NCBI RefSeq assembly: GCF_046630445.1
Contig: NC_092343.1
Span: 135,401,501-135,465,500, forward strand
Reading direction: 5' to 3'
Length of the DNA: 64,000 nucleotides
Source: Rutidosis leptorrhynchoides
Lineage: Eukaryota > Streptophyta > Magnoliopsida > Asterales > Asteraceae
Positions 1 through 11,635 of the stretch are shown here, piece by piece; position 1 is the first letter of the stretch, and each line of letters begins with the position of its first letter. Position numbers and translations under genes: made by a program. Below the pieces are notes generated by a model. It saw nothing but the letters and a program-made list of their open reading frames with translations, was not told where the DNA came from and made no database searches.

Positions 1-915
1 AAAATTTTATTTATCTTTTCTTAAAACCCTTTAAAATTTAAAATCTTAAAAAGTTAAAAATTGTGCAAGTCTGGTGGGGGAAATAAGCCCCCGCGAGCTA
101 CACGGGCCACTTTCTTTTTTTTTTTCCTTTTTCCTTTTTTTTTTGTGTTCTTCCTCCCTTCTGCTCCCTTCGAACCGACGGCACACCACCACCCCACCAA
201 ACTCAAAACTCAACCAAAATCAACGAATCAAAGCTCGAATCTTGTTCTCTCTAGCCTTCTAAACTCGATTCCATCGTCAATTTTGCATAAAAGGTACTCT
301 TTCTTGGTTAAAATTTGAATTTTCTCCTAGAGTCAAATTTTCGACTTTTTGAAAAAACCTTGTTTTTGACCCATGCTTAGATAGATAATGTGATTACTTT
401 GTGTTAGTTTTTAGGCTTGATTGAGGCATTTTGGATAGTTTTTGGCTTTCGATTCACTAGTTGAGGTTTTAGGGTAGAATTTGGTGAAATTCTTGGAAAT
501 TTGATGTTTTGCTAGCTTAGTTAGTCTTAGTGATGCATTAGGAGTGTTTAGAAACTAATTTTGGAACAAAGTAGGCTTGTTTGCTTAATTTTGATATTTT
601 GGTCAAACTACACGTAATTAGGATTACGGTTTTTCCTATAGTTAAAACATTTTTTATACTTAGGATTGCCTTAAAACTAGTTTAAAAGAGGATGTCATTG
701 ATTTGCTTGCAAAAATGTAGCCTATTCCTTGATTTTCCTTATTTTGTACGTTTTGAACAAATTGATTATTTTTCAGTCAAACGGCTTTAATCTTTGACTT
801 TAAGATGTTATAGCTCAAGTTTGGTGATTAAAAATATTTAAGGTAATTAAAAATGGTCATTAAAATCATTGTATGCTTAAAAATCATCACATTTGGTTCA
901 AAATTGCTTATTACG
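1..915 (+). other. Athila-like leader and first part of predicted leader intron
   Basis: No convincing coding sequence is present. A C/T-rich and then CA-rich stretch (110-290) looks like a transcribed 5' leader. A short hairpin with a five-G and five-C stem lies at 76-92. From 294 the sequence becomes T-rich and intron-like up to the target site TTACG (911-915). The open frame over 61-318 is a poly-pyrimidine artefact and is not called as a gene. Confidence 0.45.
911..915. repeat. Target site duplication TTACG, left copy, element A
   Basis: TTACG at 911-915 is repeated at 9361-9365, exactly flanking the termini of element A. Five bases is the usual duplication of Ty3/gypsy integrases. Confidence 0.9.
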
Positions 916-982
916 TGTAACAACCCAACCCGTTATCCGACCAAAAACGTGCCATAAAAAAAAATTCCTGAACAGCACATCT

Positions 983-1060
983 GGACGGCGACCAGAATTC
1001 TGGACGGCGTCCAGCTTTGAAAGGCAGGACGGCGTCCAAGCCCTTTGGACGGCGTCCAAT
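983..1060. repeat. GGACGGCGTCC palindrome cluster, element A LTR
   Basis: Four copies of GGACGGCGTCC or a one-base variant lie within 78 bases. The second LTR has three at 6909-6969. The motif is an 11-base palindrome with one unpaired centre base and contains two CpG sites. Confidence 0.85.
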
Positions 1061-1418
1061 TGGTCTGCCAGATTCTGATCAGTTTAACGATTTACACACG
1101 GGTGAAAAACCCGCTTCCCGACACTTTTAAACCAAAAAACTTTCACAATATATTACAATGATTAAAACTAAGAGTTTTCCATAATAAAACCGAGTTTTAC
1201 GACACCGGGCCCACATCGACCCAAATTACCACAATTGACATTTCGACCCATTTAGTTTATACAAAACATAGACCGAGCATGTGATTGGGGATACGCTACC
1301 CAATCCTAAACAAATCCAAAAGCAAGTCTTCTAAAGCAAACTACGCAAGTCCACTAGTTCCCGCTTACCCGAGCCACTGCATCCATACAATCTATAAAAA
1401 TGTAAACAACGAGAGGGT

Positions 1419-1430
1419 AAGCTAACGCTT
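1419..1430 (-). promoter_or_regulatory. LTR hairpin AAGC-GTTA-GCTT (element A, left LTR)
   Basis: On the coding (minus) strand CTCACT is followed by a 4-bp stem AAGC/GCTT with loop GTTA. The same hairpin is at 7329-7340 in the other LTR. An equivalent CTCACY-plus-hairpin occurs in the LTRs of B, C and L with a different stem sequence. It is probably in the transcribed R/U5 part, but the transcript ends are not known. Confidence 0.5.
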
Positions 1431-1729
1431 AGTGAGTGAGAATATACTACATACATATATATGCATAAAATGGACACGCCACACAACTAATCAAATAGCG
1501 CATACCGGAGTATCCAAGTATAAGGCAAGCTAAACTAAGCGTACCGTATGATCACTAACCAACGAGCTAACAACATCAACAATAAAGTTAGTTCACCAAC
1601 GACGAGGTGAACAACGCCAATGAGCTACACCCGGAGGGTTAGCTACATCACAACAATACAATAATATACGTATACAATATTTAACATGCTAAACAATATC
1701 CAACAACATAATATGGTTAACCATAACGC

Positions 1730-2035
1730 TATGGTGCTATCGGCACGTGGTTCACACCATACGCATTTGAGTCTCACTCTTTTATAGTGCTACCGGCACG
1801 TGGTTCAGACTTCGACGCTACCGGCACGTTGTTCACGCCTCATTTTATAGTGCTACCGGCACGTGGTTCACACTCGATGCCACCGGCACGTGGTTCACAT
1901 CTAAAGTTTATAGTGCTACCGGCACGTGGTTCACATTTGATGCTACCGGCACGTGGTTCACATCTAAAGTTTATAGTGCTACCGGCACGTGGTTCACATC
2001 ATGTTATGGCACTACCGGCACGTGGTTCATTCCAT
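1730..2035. repeat. G-box (CACGTG) minisatellite, element A left LTR
   Basis: About nine copies of a unit around GCTACCGGCACGTGGTTCAC occur at 26-36-base spacing. Most contain the perfect G-box palindrome CACGTG, a known bZIP/bHLH binding core in plants. One copy has CACGTT. Confidence 0.85.
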
Positions 2036-3137
2036 AACATTCACAAATACATACGCCATATACATATACGCATAATTATTCCACTCACAATATTATCCCT
2101 TCGCCATTGAGGTTATATAATCCACATCACACGCCCATGTGATACGTACACACAAAGTGTGCACCTCGCCAAAGGTGATCAACCAAAACGCACAACCGTG
2201 CCAATTGGACCTATACACAAGTCCATCAATCCACCTATATGTGAAGTGAGCTCTATAACCGAGAACCACTTCACCCGACCCGCACCCATCCTACACATAC
2301 ATATGCATATAGGATATTAACACTCACCTTGTCGCCTTGATGAATGCTTCCAAGTAATCCGCCACTCGCCGATGGAATGTACCTATTCCATTATCACAAA
2401 TACCACAACATAATTAGGGTGGATTTACAAACCAACCCAATTTACACTTTGTGCAATTTCGACCCAATTGCACTTCCAAGCACAAACCGCGCCCAAACTA
2501 ACCAATATTCACTAACACGAGTGAAAATGGTCCTAACACACCAATTAAACCCGAACACAAGTGTTAAACACGTGTCATACCCATTTTGACACCGAAACCC
2601 TAATTTTGACCCATTTCAAAATTAGTTAACCAAACACACCCAAAAGTGTTCCAACACTTCCATAACCACTAAACCTAGTGATTAAACTCATCATCAAAGC
2701 CTAATCAAGGCCAAATCGGCAACCAACCCAAAACCCGCCAAGTATCAAAATAACTAGTCACAATAAACCCACTTTGCCATCTATACGGGTTCCACAACTT
2801 AAACCAACTCAAACCCTAACTTGAATATCAAATCAACACAATGAAATTCGGAGTTGAGACTTACCAATACCACCAAAATATTGTCGTTGACGAGTAGAAC
2901 AACTTTAGTACTCGAGCTTTGACCCGATTCATTCTTCCTCTTCTCCAAAGGAGCTTTCTCTCACTAAAAACACCTCCTCTCTCTAGGGTTTGAAGATGAG
3001 ATTGTTGGTGGGTGAAATGTGATCCACAAATGAGATTGAATCAGTTTTAGAGGCTCCAAACCGACCCCCAAGTGATAAGACACAAATACCCCTTTTAAAT
3101 TAATTAAAATTCCAACAGCTGGCCTGTCAGGCCATTT

Positions 3138-3214
3138 GGACGGCGTCCAAAATGGCTGGACGGCGTCCTACCCTTCATTGGTGGACGGCGTCCAAAGGTC
3201 TGGAAGGAGTCCCA
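3138..3214. repeat. Second GGACGGCGTCC cluster, element A left LTR
   Basis: Three copies of GGACGGCGTCC and one diverged copy lie near the other end of the LTR. The equivalent cluster in the right LTR is at 9013-9090. Confidence 0.85.
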
Positions 3215-3510
3215 CTGAACTGATTTTGAAACTGAACTTGTTTTGGTCGTAACTTTCAAACCGTAACTCCGTTTTCGATGAACCAAATATCGTTGGAAAC
3301 GTAATGATATTTTATTTCCTATGGTAAATCTTTGAAACATCAACTCAAACTTTATTTGGGGTTGAAAAGATACGTACACACCTTGTCACCTCAGACAACG
3401 TCTAGTTTCCCTCGACGTTCGATCAACCAACACGTACATGCGTCGTACACTTCATACACGCATCGTACACCATAAATACATTGTGTACAATAAATATTTG
3501 GGTCTTAAAA

Positions 3511-3547
3511 CTCTCCCCCACTTAAACTCGATCACGTCCTCGTGATC
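3511..3547 (-). promoter_or_regulatory. Element A polypurine tract and adjacent inverted repeat
   Basis: Read on the minus strand, AAGTGGGGGAGAG directly precedes the 3' LTR and is the plus-strand primer tract. Immediately upstream is the inverted repeat GATCACG-AGGA-CGTGATC (3530-3547). Its position and CG-GGA-CG core match the AAATTTCG-GGA-CGAAATTT hairpin beside the tracts of elements B, C and L. Confidence 0.75.
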
Positions 3548-5512
3548 TTTTCCACTTAACCAATTCGGACCTACTTAACTGTCCTCAATCATAAGTCCCA
3601 ATCCGAACCTTCTTAGACAATTCTTCCCAATGAATCACCTTTAACAACTAAAATCGTCACCCGCGATTTATCAAAACCACAATTCGAGCACTAAAACCTG
3701 CTCAAGTCCCCATATCCGAAAAAACTCAACCAATCTCGTACCGAGATATCAATTCCTTAGCGTACCTTTACCAAGGACAACGCTAAAAGCGACCAAGACT
3801 CAACCTAAAGTCAACAATCCAAACGTTGAAGATCGAACCACATGAATCCTTACGGATTACACTTACCACTAAACATCCTTTGTAGTGCGCAATACAACCA
3901 ATACGCCACTATCCTAACATCATAAGCAACGGCTAAAACCAAAAGCGCCCAAAACGACTATGGCAACGCTAATCCTAAGGTGTACAAAATTGACTATTGT
4001 CACACCCGTAACAACATATGAGCAAAACACGGCTATCGCATCACTAAACACACAACATGGTCCTCACGATCCCACCATCGGTATATAAAACAACCGATAG
4101 ATCACTCAACACCGGATGAAGTCAGTGGACCCCGTCAACGGTCATGCTTCACCGATCAACGATCTCATGATGAAGTCAGCGGACCCCGAAAGTCATGCTT
4201 CACCAATCAACGATCTCATGATGAAGTCAGCGGACCCCGAAAGTCATGCTTCACCAATCAACGATCTCATGACGAAGTCAGCGGACCCCGAAGGTCATGC
4301 TTCACCAATCCACGATCTCATGATGAAGTCAGCGGACCCTAAAGGTCATGCTTCACCAATCAACGCCCTTTTGGCCTCGAACAACGAGTAGCGTAACATC
4401 GCGCTCTGCTATGCCATAGTGAATCCTAACGGATACCACTAACCATTCACACACTCGAGCAAGAACCACCTATATCAAACATAGGCACAAAACAATAATT
4501 CTCTAGAAGAGAATCCGACACTCACCTCCCTTAACCGAAGGATTTCACCTTGCTCGCCCAAACACGTCCATTATCTCTCAACGAGATTTACCATCTTACC
4601 ACCTCGGTGATAATTTAAATCCAAAATCATAAGTACAATTTAACCGAAATTGTACTCTACCACAAATCGACCAAAACTAGGTCCCGACACAATTTCCGGA
4701 TCTACCAAAAGCGTCATCTGAAATCTCACACCAAAACCTCCTCGGGCGAGAGTGTAACTCCCCCACTTGGAACTATGCTCCAATATCACAACTCGTACAA
4801 CCGTACCAATGCTACCAAAGGTAGACTTCACCAACAATTGGGCTCACATGACCCATCACCACATCTTGCTCCAATCTTGAGCACACGATGAATTTTGAAC
4901 CACCCTTAAACACTTCGAACGAAAAGTGCACCACAATTACACAAACTATACCCTCGTAATCATCCAATTGCTTTAGTTTGTCAAATTCCACCTAGTCACT
5001 CATGTACCTAAGGATTTCACTTCGGTATCCTAAGTACAACGTAACCGCAACACAATCGGAGTCGAACACCAAACTAGTAGGTATAAAGAGGCACCTAATG
5101 TTGCGTCATTTAGACTCCATTACCAACATACATCGAGATCCAAAACACTCGGTCTTAAGGGTTCCAATCCACCCGTCGAACCACATGGTTCATCAAATTC
5201 AACACACAAGCGAACACGCTCTTAACAACCGAACACCAAAACCATTTCCATGGCTTGGTAGAACATTTTACAAATATCAAGGAATGCTTGGTTGCACCAA
5301 GTCTTACTCCCTTTGCTCGACAATCAAACGTCACCCTAGGGTACTTCCATTAGGAGCGTCACCCATAACCATAACATGCATAACATAATGCATTTCACAA
5401 AATCAAACTCAAACGGCACTTAATAAATAATCAAAGGACATATTTATTAAAATGAAACGTACCTTAACGTTTCCTTGCCGCACCCGTCCCCGCTAACTTG
5501 GGACATTCCGAC
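3548..5512 (-). other. Element A internal spacer downstream of gag, no coding gene recognised
   Basis: This is about 2 kb between gag and the polypurine tract. Minus-strand frames are broken by many stops, and I find no RT, RNase H or integrase motifs. A faint resemblance to a retropepsin end near 5300-5390 was not convincing. The only ordered feature is the 51-bp tandem repeat at 4116-4391. Confidence 0.6.
4116..4391. repeat. 51-bp tandem repeat, about five units
   Basis: Units of 51 bases (17 codons if read on the plus strand, MMKSADPESHASPINDL-like) repeat about five times with few changes. The first unit is one codon longer. The plus frame is antisense to the element, so the open frame is probably incidental: any repeat whose period is a multiple of three stays open. 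Confidence 0.8.
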
Positions 5513-6409
5513 TTACGATGTCCCTTTTTTTTCTTGGCAATTGAAGCACACCATGCCATCACCTTTTGGTACCGAACATTCCCACGACTTGTGACCCCTC
5601 ACGCCACAATTGTAACATCTAGACGTACTAGCATCCGGTATACTCGTCCGTGTACCACCCGTGCTCACACTCGGAACCTTAGTCCTCTTACTCGGAGCAC
5701 CATACGTAACAACCCTTCTCTCACTTGAAGGTTCACCCCTTTTCGATCGTGAATACGACTCGAAACCTCTAGCCAAGTCGAATAATTCCGAAAACGATTT
5801 CGCTTGACCCCGGCTAATTTTACTCTTCAAGTCATCATTCAAGGTCCGATAGAAATCCCCCATCAATAAACGATCATTCCCCAAATACTCCGGGCAAAAA
5901 CGAGCCTTCGCCATAAAGGTCGTCTTGAGAGTATTCAAATCCATAGAACCTTGTTGCAAATTTCGCAACTCATTACGCATTTTCGACAAATCGGCTGAAG
6001 TCCGGAACTCCTCGAAGAATTCTTTCTTAAACTCGTCCCACGATAACGCCATAAACGTTTCGCCACCGACAAGATCAATCTTACCATCCAACCAATCCCT
6101 TGCCCTACCCCGCAACAAACTAGTAGCGAGTCTCGTCTTTTTCTCGGGAGGGGAATCAATAGTACGAAAACACCCTTCGACATCCGAGATCCAAGTTGTA
6201 CTTATCAAAGGATTCGGTTTCCCGTCGTACATCGGGGGTTTAGTAACCATGAAGCTCTTAAGACAATGCTCCATTTCACTACTACCCCAAAAATCGGAAT
6301 ACTTCCTATCCATTTCTTCTCGTATCGCACCCACTTGCTCCGCAACGGCGGCCGCAACTCTAGCGTTAAACTCCACATCGTTCGTCTCGATCCCGTTTCT
6401 CATCGCCAT
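5513..6409 (-). pseudogene. gag: Element A gag with zinc knuckle, frameshifted near the C-terminus
   Basis: The 298-residue frame encodes a retrotransposon capsid/nucleocapsid protein, which packages element RNA in cytoplasmic particles. Residues about 55-215 look like a gypsy Gag capsid domain (PMYDGKPNPL, GRARDWLDGK, WDEFKKEFFEEF). A CX2CX4HX4C knuckle, CYNCGVRGHKSWEC, follows near residue 265. A second knuckle starts (CFNCQ) but breaks at a run of eight A residues (5525-5532), after which the remaining His and Cys are encoded in another frame. That points to a slippage indel. The start is the ATG at 6409, about 430 bases inside the 5' LTR. Confidence 0.85.
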
Positions 6410-6825
6410 TCTAAGGAATGCAAAGCGATTAGATCACGAACGTATAAAGCGCACACACAACACCGCCCCATCTTGCTAAACACTCATCTTACATCACTTG
6501 TTAGACACGATTTGCACTCGTAATAAGGTTTGCAAATCCTTATTACGCACACACGCCGTATCAACTCGTTAGTACAACAACCGCATCGCTCGATGATAGT
6601 AACAAACACAAACAAATTTCTATATAAACACACGCGAGAATTACACTACAACACAAATAATATATTAATAATATCCGCATTACTAATATAACCGTTAGTC
6701 CACCTATATACAAGGCACTAACTATAACTCATTCCGACCCGTATTCCTACAAGTCCCGCAACAAATTAAGCACACACAAAAGTCTAAGTCTAGGCACCTA
6801 TCTCAAGTCACCTAAATCCCTTAGA
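6410..6825 (-). other. Element A leader between primer site and gag
   Basis: This is AT-rich sequence with no open frame worth calling. Unlike elements B, C and L, element A shows no extra ORF here. Confidence 0.5.
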
Positions 6826-6841
6826 CCATGCTCTGATACCA
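6826..6841 (-). promoter_or_regulatory. Element A primer binding site (tRNA-iMet type)
   Basis: The minus strand reads TGGTATCAGAGCATGG two bases after the end of the 5' LTR. TGGTATCAGAGC is complementary to the 3' end of plant initiator methionine tRNA, the usual primer of Ty3/gypsy and many copia elements. Confidence 0.9.
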
Positions 6842-6843
6842 CT

Positions 6844-9360
6844 TGTAACAACCCAACCCGTTATCCGACCAAAAACGTGCCATAAAATTTTTTTCCGAAA
6901 CAGCACATCTGGACGGCGTCCAACTTTGAAAGGCAGGACGGCGTCCAAGCCCTTTGGACGGCGTCCAATTGATCTGCCAGATTCTGATCAGTTTAACGAT
7001 TTACACACGGGTGAAAAACCCGCTTCCCGACACTTTTAAACCAAAACACTTTCACAATAAATTACAATGATTAAAACTAAGAGTTTTCCATAATAAAACC
7101 GAGTTTTACGACACCGGGCCCATATCGACCCAAATTACCATAATTGACCATTTCGACCCATTTAGTTTATACAAAACATAGACCGAGCATGGGATTTGGG
7201 ATACGCTACCCAATCCTAAACAAATCCAAAAGCAAGTCTTCTAAAGCAAACTACGCAAGTCCACTAGTTCCCGCATACCCGAGCCATTGCATCCATGCAA
7301 TCTATAAAAATGTAAACAACGAGAGGGTAAGCTAACGCTTAGTGAGTGAGAATATACTACATACATATATATGCATAAAATGGACACGCCACACAACTAA
7401 TCAAATAGCGCATACCGGAGTATCCAAGTATAAGGCAAGCTAAACTAAGCATACTGTACGATCACTAACCAACGAGCTAACAACATCAACAATAAAGTTA
7501 GTTCACTAACGACGAGGTGAACAACGCCAATGAGCTACACCCGGAGGGTTAGCTACATCACAACAATACAATAATATACGTATACAATATTTAACATGCT
7601 AAACAATATCCAAAAACATAATATGGTTAACCATAACACTATGGTGCTACCGGCACGTGGTTCACACCATACGCATTTGAGTCTCACTCTTTTATAGTGC
7701 TACCGGCACGTGGTTCACACTTCGACGCTACTGGCATGTGGTTCACGCCTCATTTTATAGTGCTACCGGCACGTGGGTCACACTCGATGCTACCGACACG
7801 TGGTTCACATCTAAAGTTTATAGTGCTACCGGCACGTGGTTCACACTTGATGCTACCGGCACGTGGTTCACATCTAAAGTTTATAGTGCTACCGGCACGT
7901 GGTTCATTCCATAACATTCACAAATACATACGCCATATACATATACGCATAATTATTCCACTCACAATATTATCCCTTCGCCATTGAGGTTATATAATCC
8001 ACATCACACGCCCATGTGATACGTACACACAAAGTGTGCACCTCGCCAAAGGTGATCAACCAAAATGCACAACCGTGCCAATTGGACCTATACACAAGTC
8101 CATCAATCCACCTATATGTGAAGTGAGCTCTATAACCGAGAACCACTTCACCAGACCCGCACCCACCCTACACATACATATGCATATAGGATATTAACAC
8201 TCACCTTGTTGCCTTGATGAATGCTTCCAACTAATCCGCCACTCACCGATGGAATGTACCTATTCCATTATCACAAATACCACAACATAATTAGGGTGGA
8301 TTTACAAACCAACACAATTTACACTTAGTGCAATTTCGACCCAATTGCACTTCCAAGCACAAACCGCGCCCAAACTAACCAATATTCACTAACACGAGTG
8401 AAAATGGTCCTAACACACCAATTAAACCCGAACACAAGTGTTAAACACGTGTCATACCCATTTTGACACCGAAACCCTAATTTTGACCCATTTCAAAATT
8501 AGTTAACCAAACACACCCAAAAGTGTTCCAACACTTCCATAACCACTAAACCTAGTGATTAAACTCATCATCAAAGCCTAATCAAGTCCAAATCAACAAC
8601 CAACCCAAAACCCGCCAAGTATCAAAATAACTAGTCACAATAAACCCACTTTGCCATCTAAACGGGTTTCACAACTTAAACAAACTCAAACCCTAACTTG
8701 AATATCAAATCAACACAATGAAATTCGGAGTTGAGACTTACCAATACCACCAAAATATTGCCGTTGACGAGTAGAACAACTTTAGTACTCGAGCTTTGAC
8801 CCGATTCATTCTTCCTCTTCTCCAAAGGAGCTTTCTCTCACTAAAAACACCTCCTCTCTCTAGGGTTTGAAGATGAGAGTGTTGGTGGGTGAAATGTGAT
8901 CCACAAATGAGATTGGATCAGTTTTAGAGGCTCCAAACCGACCCCCAAGTGATAAGACACAAATACCCCTTTTAAATTAATTAAAATTCCAACAGCTAGC
9001 CTGTCAGGCCATTTGGACGGCGTCCAAAATGGCTGGACGGCGTACTACCCTTCATTGGTGGACGGCGTCCAAAGGTCTGGACGGAGTCCCACTGAACTGA
9101 TTTTGAAACTGAACTTGTTTTGGTCGTAACTTTCAAACCGTAACTCCGTTTTCGATGAACCAAATATCGTTGGAAACGTAATGAGATTTTCTTTCCAATG
9201 GTAATGCTTTGAAACATCAACTCAAACTTTATTTTGGGTTGAAAAGATACGTACACACCTTGTCACCTTAGACAACGTCCACACGTACATGCGTCGTACA
9301 CTTCATACACGCATCGTACACCATAAATACATTGTGTACAATAAATATTTGGTCCTTACA
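6844..9360 (-). repeat. Element A 5' LTR (right)
   Basis: 2517 bases, homologous to 916-3510, with TG...CA ends intact on the minus strand (TGTAAGGACC to GGTTGTTACA). It is followed by the target duplication TTACG at 9361-9365. Palindrome clusters lie at 6909-6969 and 9013-9090, and the hairpin at 7329-7340. Confidence 0.92.
7641..7911. repeat. G-box (CACGTG) minisatellite, element A right LTR
   Basis: About eight copies of the same unit as at 1730-2035, one fewer than in the left LTR. Two copies have lost the G-box or altered its flank by single changes (CATGTG, GACACGTG). Confidence 0.85.
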
Positions 9361-9618
9361 TTACGACTAACTTGCTATAATTATTATTTTTAGCAATATT
9401 TATTGTAATCACGGGTACACTTTGAATTTTGCTCAAAAGTAAGTTTATAGTTCGTTTAAATGTTTGTGGCATTTTTGGCTATATTTGACTATAACTTGAT
9501 TTTGGAAAATGCCATTTTTAAAGCCCTCATTGCGAATTTTATTTAGAAAAATATATGCATTTTTTGGATTCTAAGTCCTAATTTTTGGAACATAACCTAT
9601 GTTACTTGATTTTTGCAG

Positions 9619-11426
9619 ATGGCTAATCGTTTACCAATCGAGTATGAGTTGCCCCATTATCTCCGTGGGCAAGAAAAACCCAACTGATAACGAGCCGGTT
9701 ATGAGAGTTTGGATTAATCGGGCTAAAGCGGGTAATAAATATATCAACTGGACGATATTGGAACAATGTGGATGGGCCTATGAGCTCAGACAAATCTTGA
9801 CCTTTCAAGTTGAGGGTAGAACGCACCGAGCATGGCAACAATTGTTTGAGTTAAATGAAACGACATACAATGAGCCATATGCAGAATTTATGGCTACCTG
9901 GAGTTTTGATTCGAATGTCGATTCGAAAGATTATAATGATAGGAGTGTATCCATTTCTGACACCAAAACCACACGTATCACCTGACTCTCACACGGTTTG
10001 CGAAACACTTGGAGTTGTATAACTCAACACAGCTCACCCGGTCGATATTCAAGAGGGGATATACCACTTTGAATCACATAGATCATCAAGCTTTCTGGCA
10101 AGAGTACACCACTGATAATGGGCCATGAAAATCGGGTAAAAATGCATCCAAATTCGCCAACCCCGTACACCGAATCCTCCACCACCTAATCACCAAAACC
10201 CTCCACCCTAAAGCCAAACATGGCGGTGCTGTTACGATTGGTGACATGTGACTGATGCACACCATGATACATAACCAGAACATGCAGCTAGCACATCTCC
10301 TGGCTCAGGCTTTCACTAATGAGAAGAATTCGGCGAGAACAATTGTGCCGGTTTTAGGGGGCATTCTTACTAAGTTGCTTCGCAGAATGCGTGTTTTGGG
10401 AAGTGTTGAACGGTTTAGTTATAGGACTGGGGTCGTGTCAGAGGAAATAGGGTATAAGCTGTTGAGCTACTGGAATTATATTCGCGTTGAGGGTGAGCAG
10501 TTAATCATTCAGGCAAATCTAGAGATACCCAATTCTGAAGATCGAACGGTGCCAGGGTGAGAGTACAGGGATTCAGACCTGATATGAGGACACGAGACGG
10601 TAGTAGGCGGCGAGGTTCTCAGGAACTGAGGGATGAGGATGATCCCAGAGCGCATGGACGGCCCACTGGAACCCGCCGACACTCATCAGTCAGAGAGGGT
10701 GATCGGCCACGGTATCCGCCATACCAGTACCACATGGGGGATTTACCCGGGCACGAGAGTTGGTTTGCCCAACATGCGATTCTTCAGAATCTGGATCATT
10801 TTGCTCACTATGCAGGCAGACAGCTCCACGTTCTGCCTTACCCTCATGAGTACCCGATACTATAATCTCACCGTGATCCCAGGGGAGCAGGCCCAAGCCA
10901 CCAGTTTTCAGGACCTCCACCTTCACCTACACATCACTACACACAGTGTACAGTTATCACGTCTACACCACCACCACCACCACCTCCACAGGGCACAGGG
11001 GGCGGGAGTTTTGTCGACAACCTATTCGACACCTCCAAATTGGACGTTAACGTTAACACATCTACCGATGCTCAGGGGTCGAAATGGGATCAGGCGTTGC
11101 AGCAACGTACGACTGCAGGGATTGCAAAGGGTATTGATAGTATGGACGTTAACCAGCAGTGGGGTAGAGGTAGAGATTTGTAGGAGGGAATGGGTTGGCA
11201 GACAGGGCCAATGGTTTATACGAGCACATCATCATTTACTGGGTTCATTCCGTGATCGGACGAAATAGAGTTTAGAATATCCTCGGGCGTGAACACAGAG
11301 GAGTTGGCAAACCCGTTTGCCACGGACGAGGAAATGACTAGCGAGGGTCAGTTAAAATTGAGAAACCCAGCCAGGCCCCACACCAGCATAATCTATTCTC
11401 CTCCGTACCCACCACCTCAGCCGTGA
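9619..11426 (+). pseudogene. Athila-type ORF1 (gag-like), decayed
   Basis: The ATG at 9619 follows an acceptor-like TTTTGCAG. The reading is then broken by a TGA and several frame changes. Recognisable blocks in order are an N-terminal block, a middle block (VEGRTHRAWQQLFEL, near 9800), a block at about 10130-10560 (GGAVTIGDM, LMHTMIHNQNMQLAHLLAQ, RTIVPVLGGILTKLLRRM) and a Pro/His-rich C-terminus ending at TGA 11424-11426. The order resembles Athila ORF1 proteins, the gag-equivalent of that lineage. At least three frame changes and several stops make it non-functional. Confidence 0.6.
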
Positions 11427-11635
11427 CCATGTTTATTTTTGGAACATTCGTATTATTACTACTGATGATACATTATTTTATTTCTGTACGCCCGATTACA
11501 GGCATAACTATCTTTATGTTTTAGTATGTATGGTTTCTTTCAGAATAAATATTGCATGAATAAAACGTCACAAAACAAACGACGATCGAGACCGTACAAG
11601 ATGGAAACACAAATTGGAGCAAGGACGCTTTGAAC
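11427..11635 (+). other. Athila-like non-coding sequence up to the L insertion
   Basis: This short AT-rich stretch follows the ORF1 stop and ends in TGAAC (11631-11635), the target duplication of element L. Confidence 0.5.

Larger units (their letters stand above)
916..3510 (-). repeat. Element A 3' LTR (left)
   Basis: It matches 6844-9360 almost base for base, with extra copies of an internal minisatellite accounting for most of the length difference. On the minus strand the family LTR starts TGTAAGGACC and ends GGTTGTTACA; in this copy the first bases are altered (TTTTAAGACC). It carries two clusters of GGACGGCGTCC palindromes near its two ends and a CACGTG minisatellite at 1730-2035. Confidence 0.9.
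916..9360 (-). mobile_element. Element A: gag-only LTR retrotransposon (TR-GAG-like), minus strand
   Basis: This is a complete element with LTRs 916-3510 and 6844-9360, a tRNA-iMet-type primer site (6826-6841), a gag gene (5513-6409, minus), a polypurine tract next to the left LTR, and a TTACG duplication. The internal region is only about 3.3 kb. I could read no reverse transcriptase, RNase H or integrase in it, so the element must depend on enzymes from elsewhere. Published plant TR-GAG elements have this layout. A pol-deleted chromovirus is the alternative. Confidence 0.85.
294..9618 (+). other. Predicted leader intron of the Athila-like element, interrupted by element A
   Basis: A donor-like AAG/GTACTC occurs at 293/294. 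An acceptor-like TTTTTGCAG ends at 9618, directly before the ATG of ORF1. Without the 8.4-kb insertion A the intron would be about 870 bases. The two flanks are T-rich and non-coding and join exactly at the TTACG target duplication. Splice sites were judged by eye only. Confidence 0.35.

Noticed and set aside
61..318. Open frame with a long Phe run near the left edge
   Set aside because: It is a translation of a poly-pyrimidine tract in a leader region; the first codon is not ATG and no domain is visible.
4116..4391. Tandem repeats as a possible CRISPR or a repeat protein
   Set aside because: Units are contiguous without spacers, the genome is a plant, and the open frame is antisense to the element with a period divisible by three.
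5002..5388. Possible retropepsin or pol remnant in element A
   Set aside because: A weak resemblance in one frame is broken by many stops and lacks the Asp-Thr/Ser-Gly motif.
6826..6841. tRNA gene fragment
   Set aside because: Only the primer complement to tRNA-iMet is present; no cloverleaf could be formed around this or the other primer sites.
10960..11000. His/Pro-rich stretch in ORF1 as a metal-binding motif
   Set aside because: It is a CAC/ACC repeat within decayed ORF1 whose correct frame gives poly-Pro.
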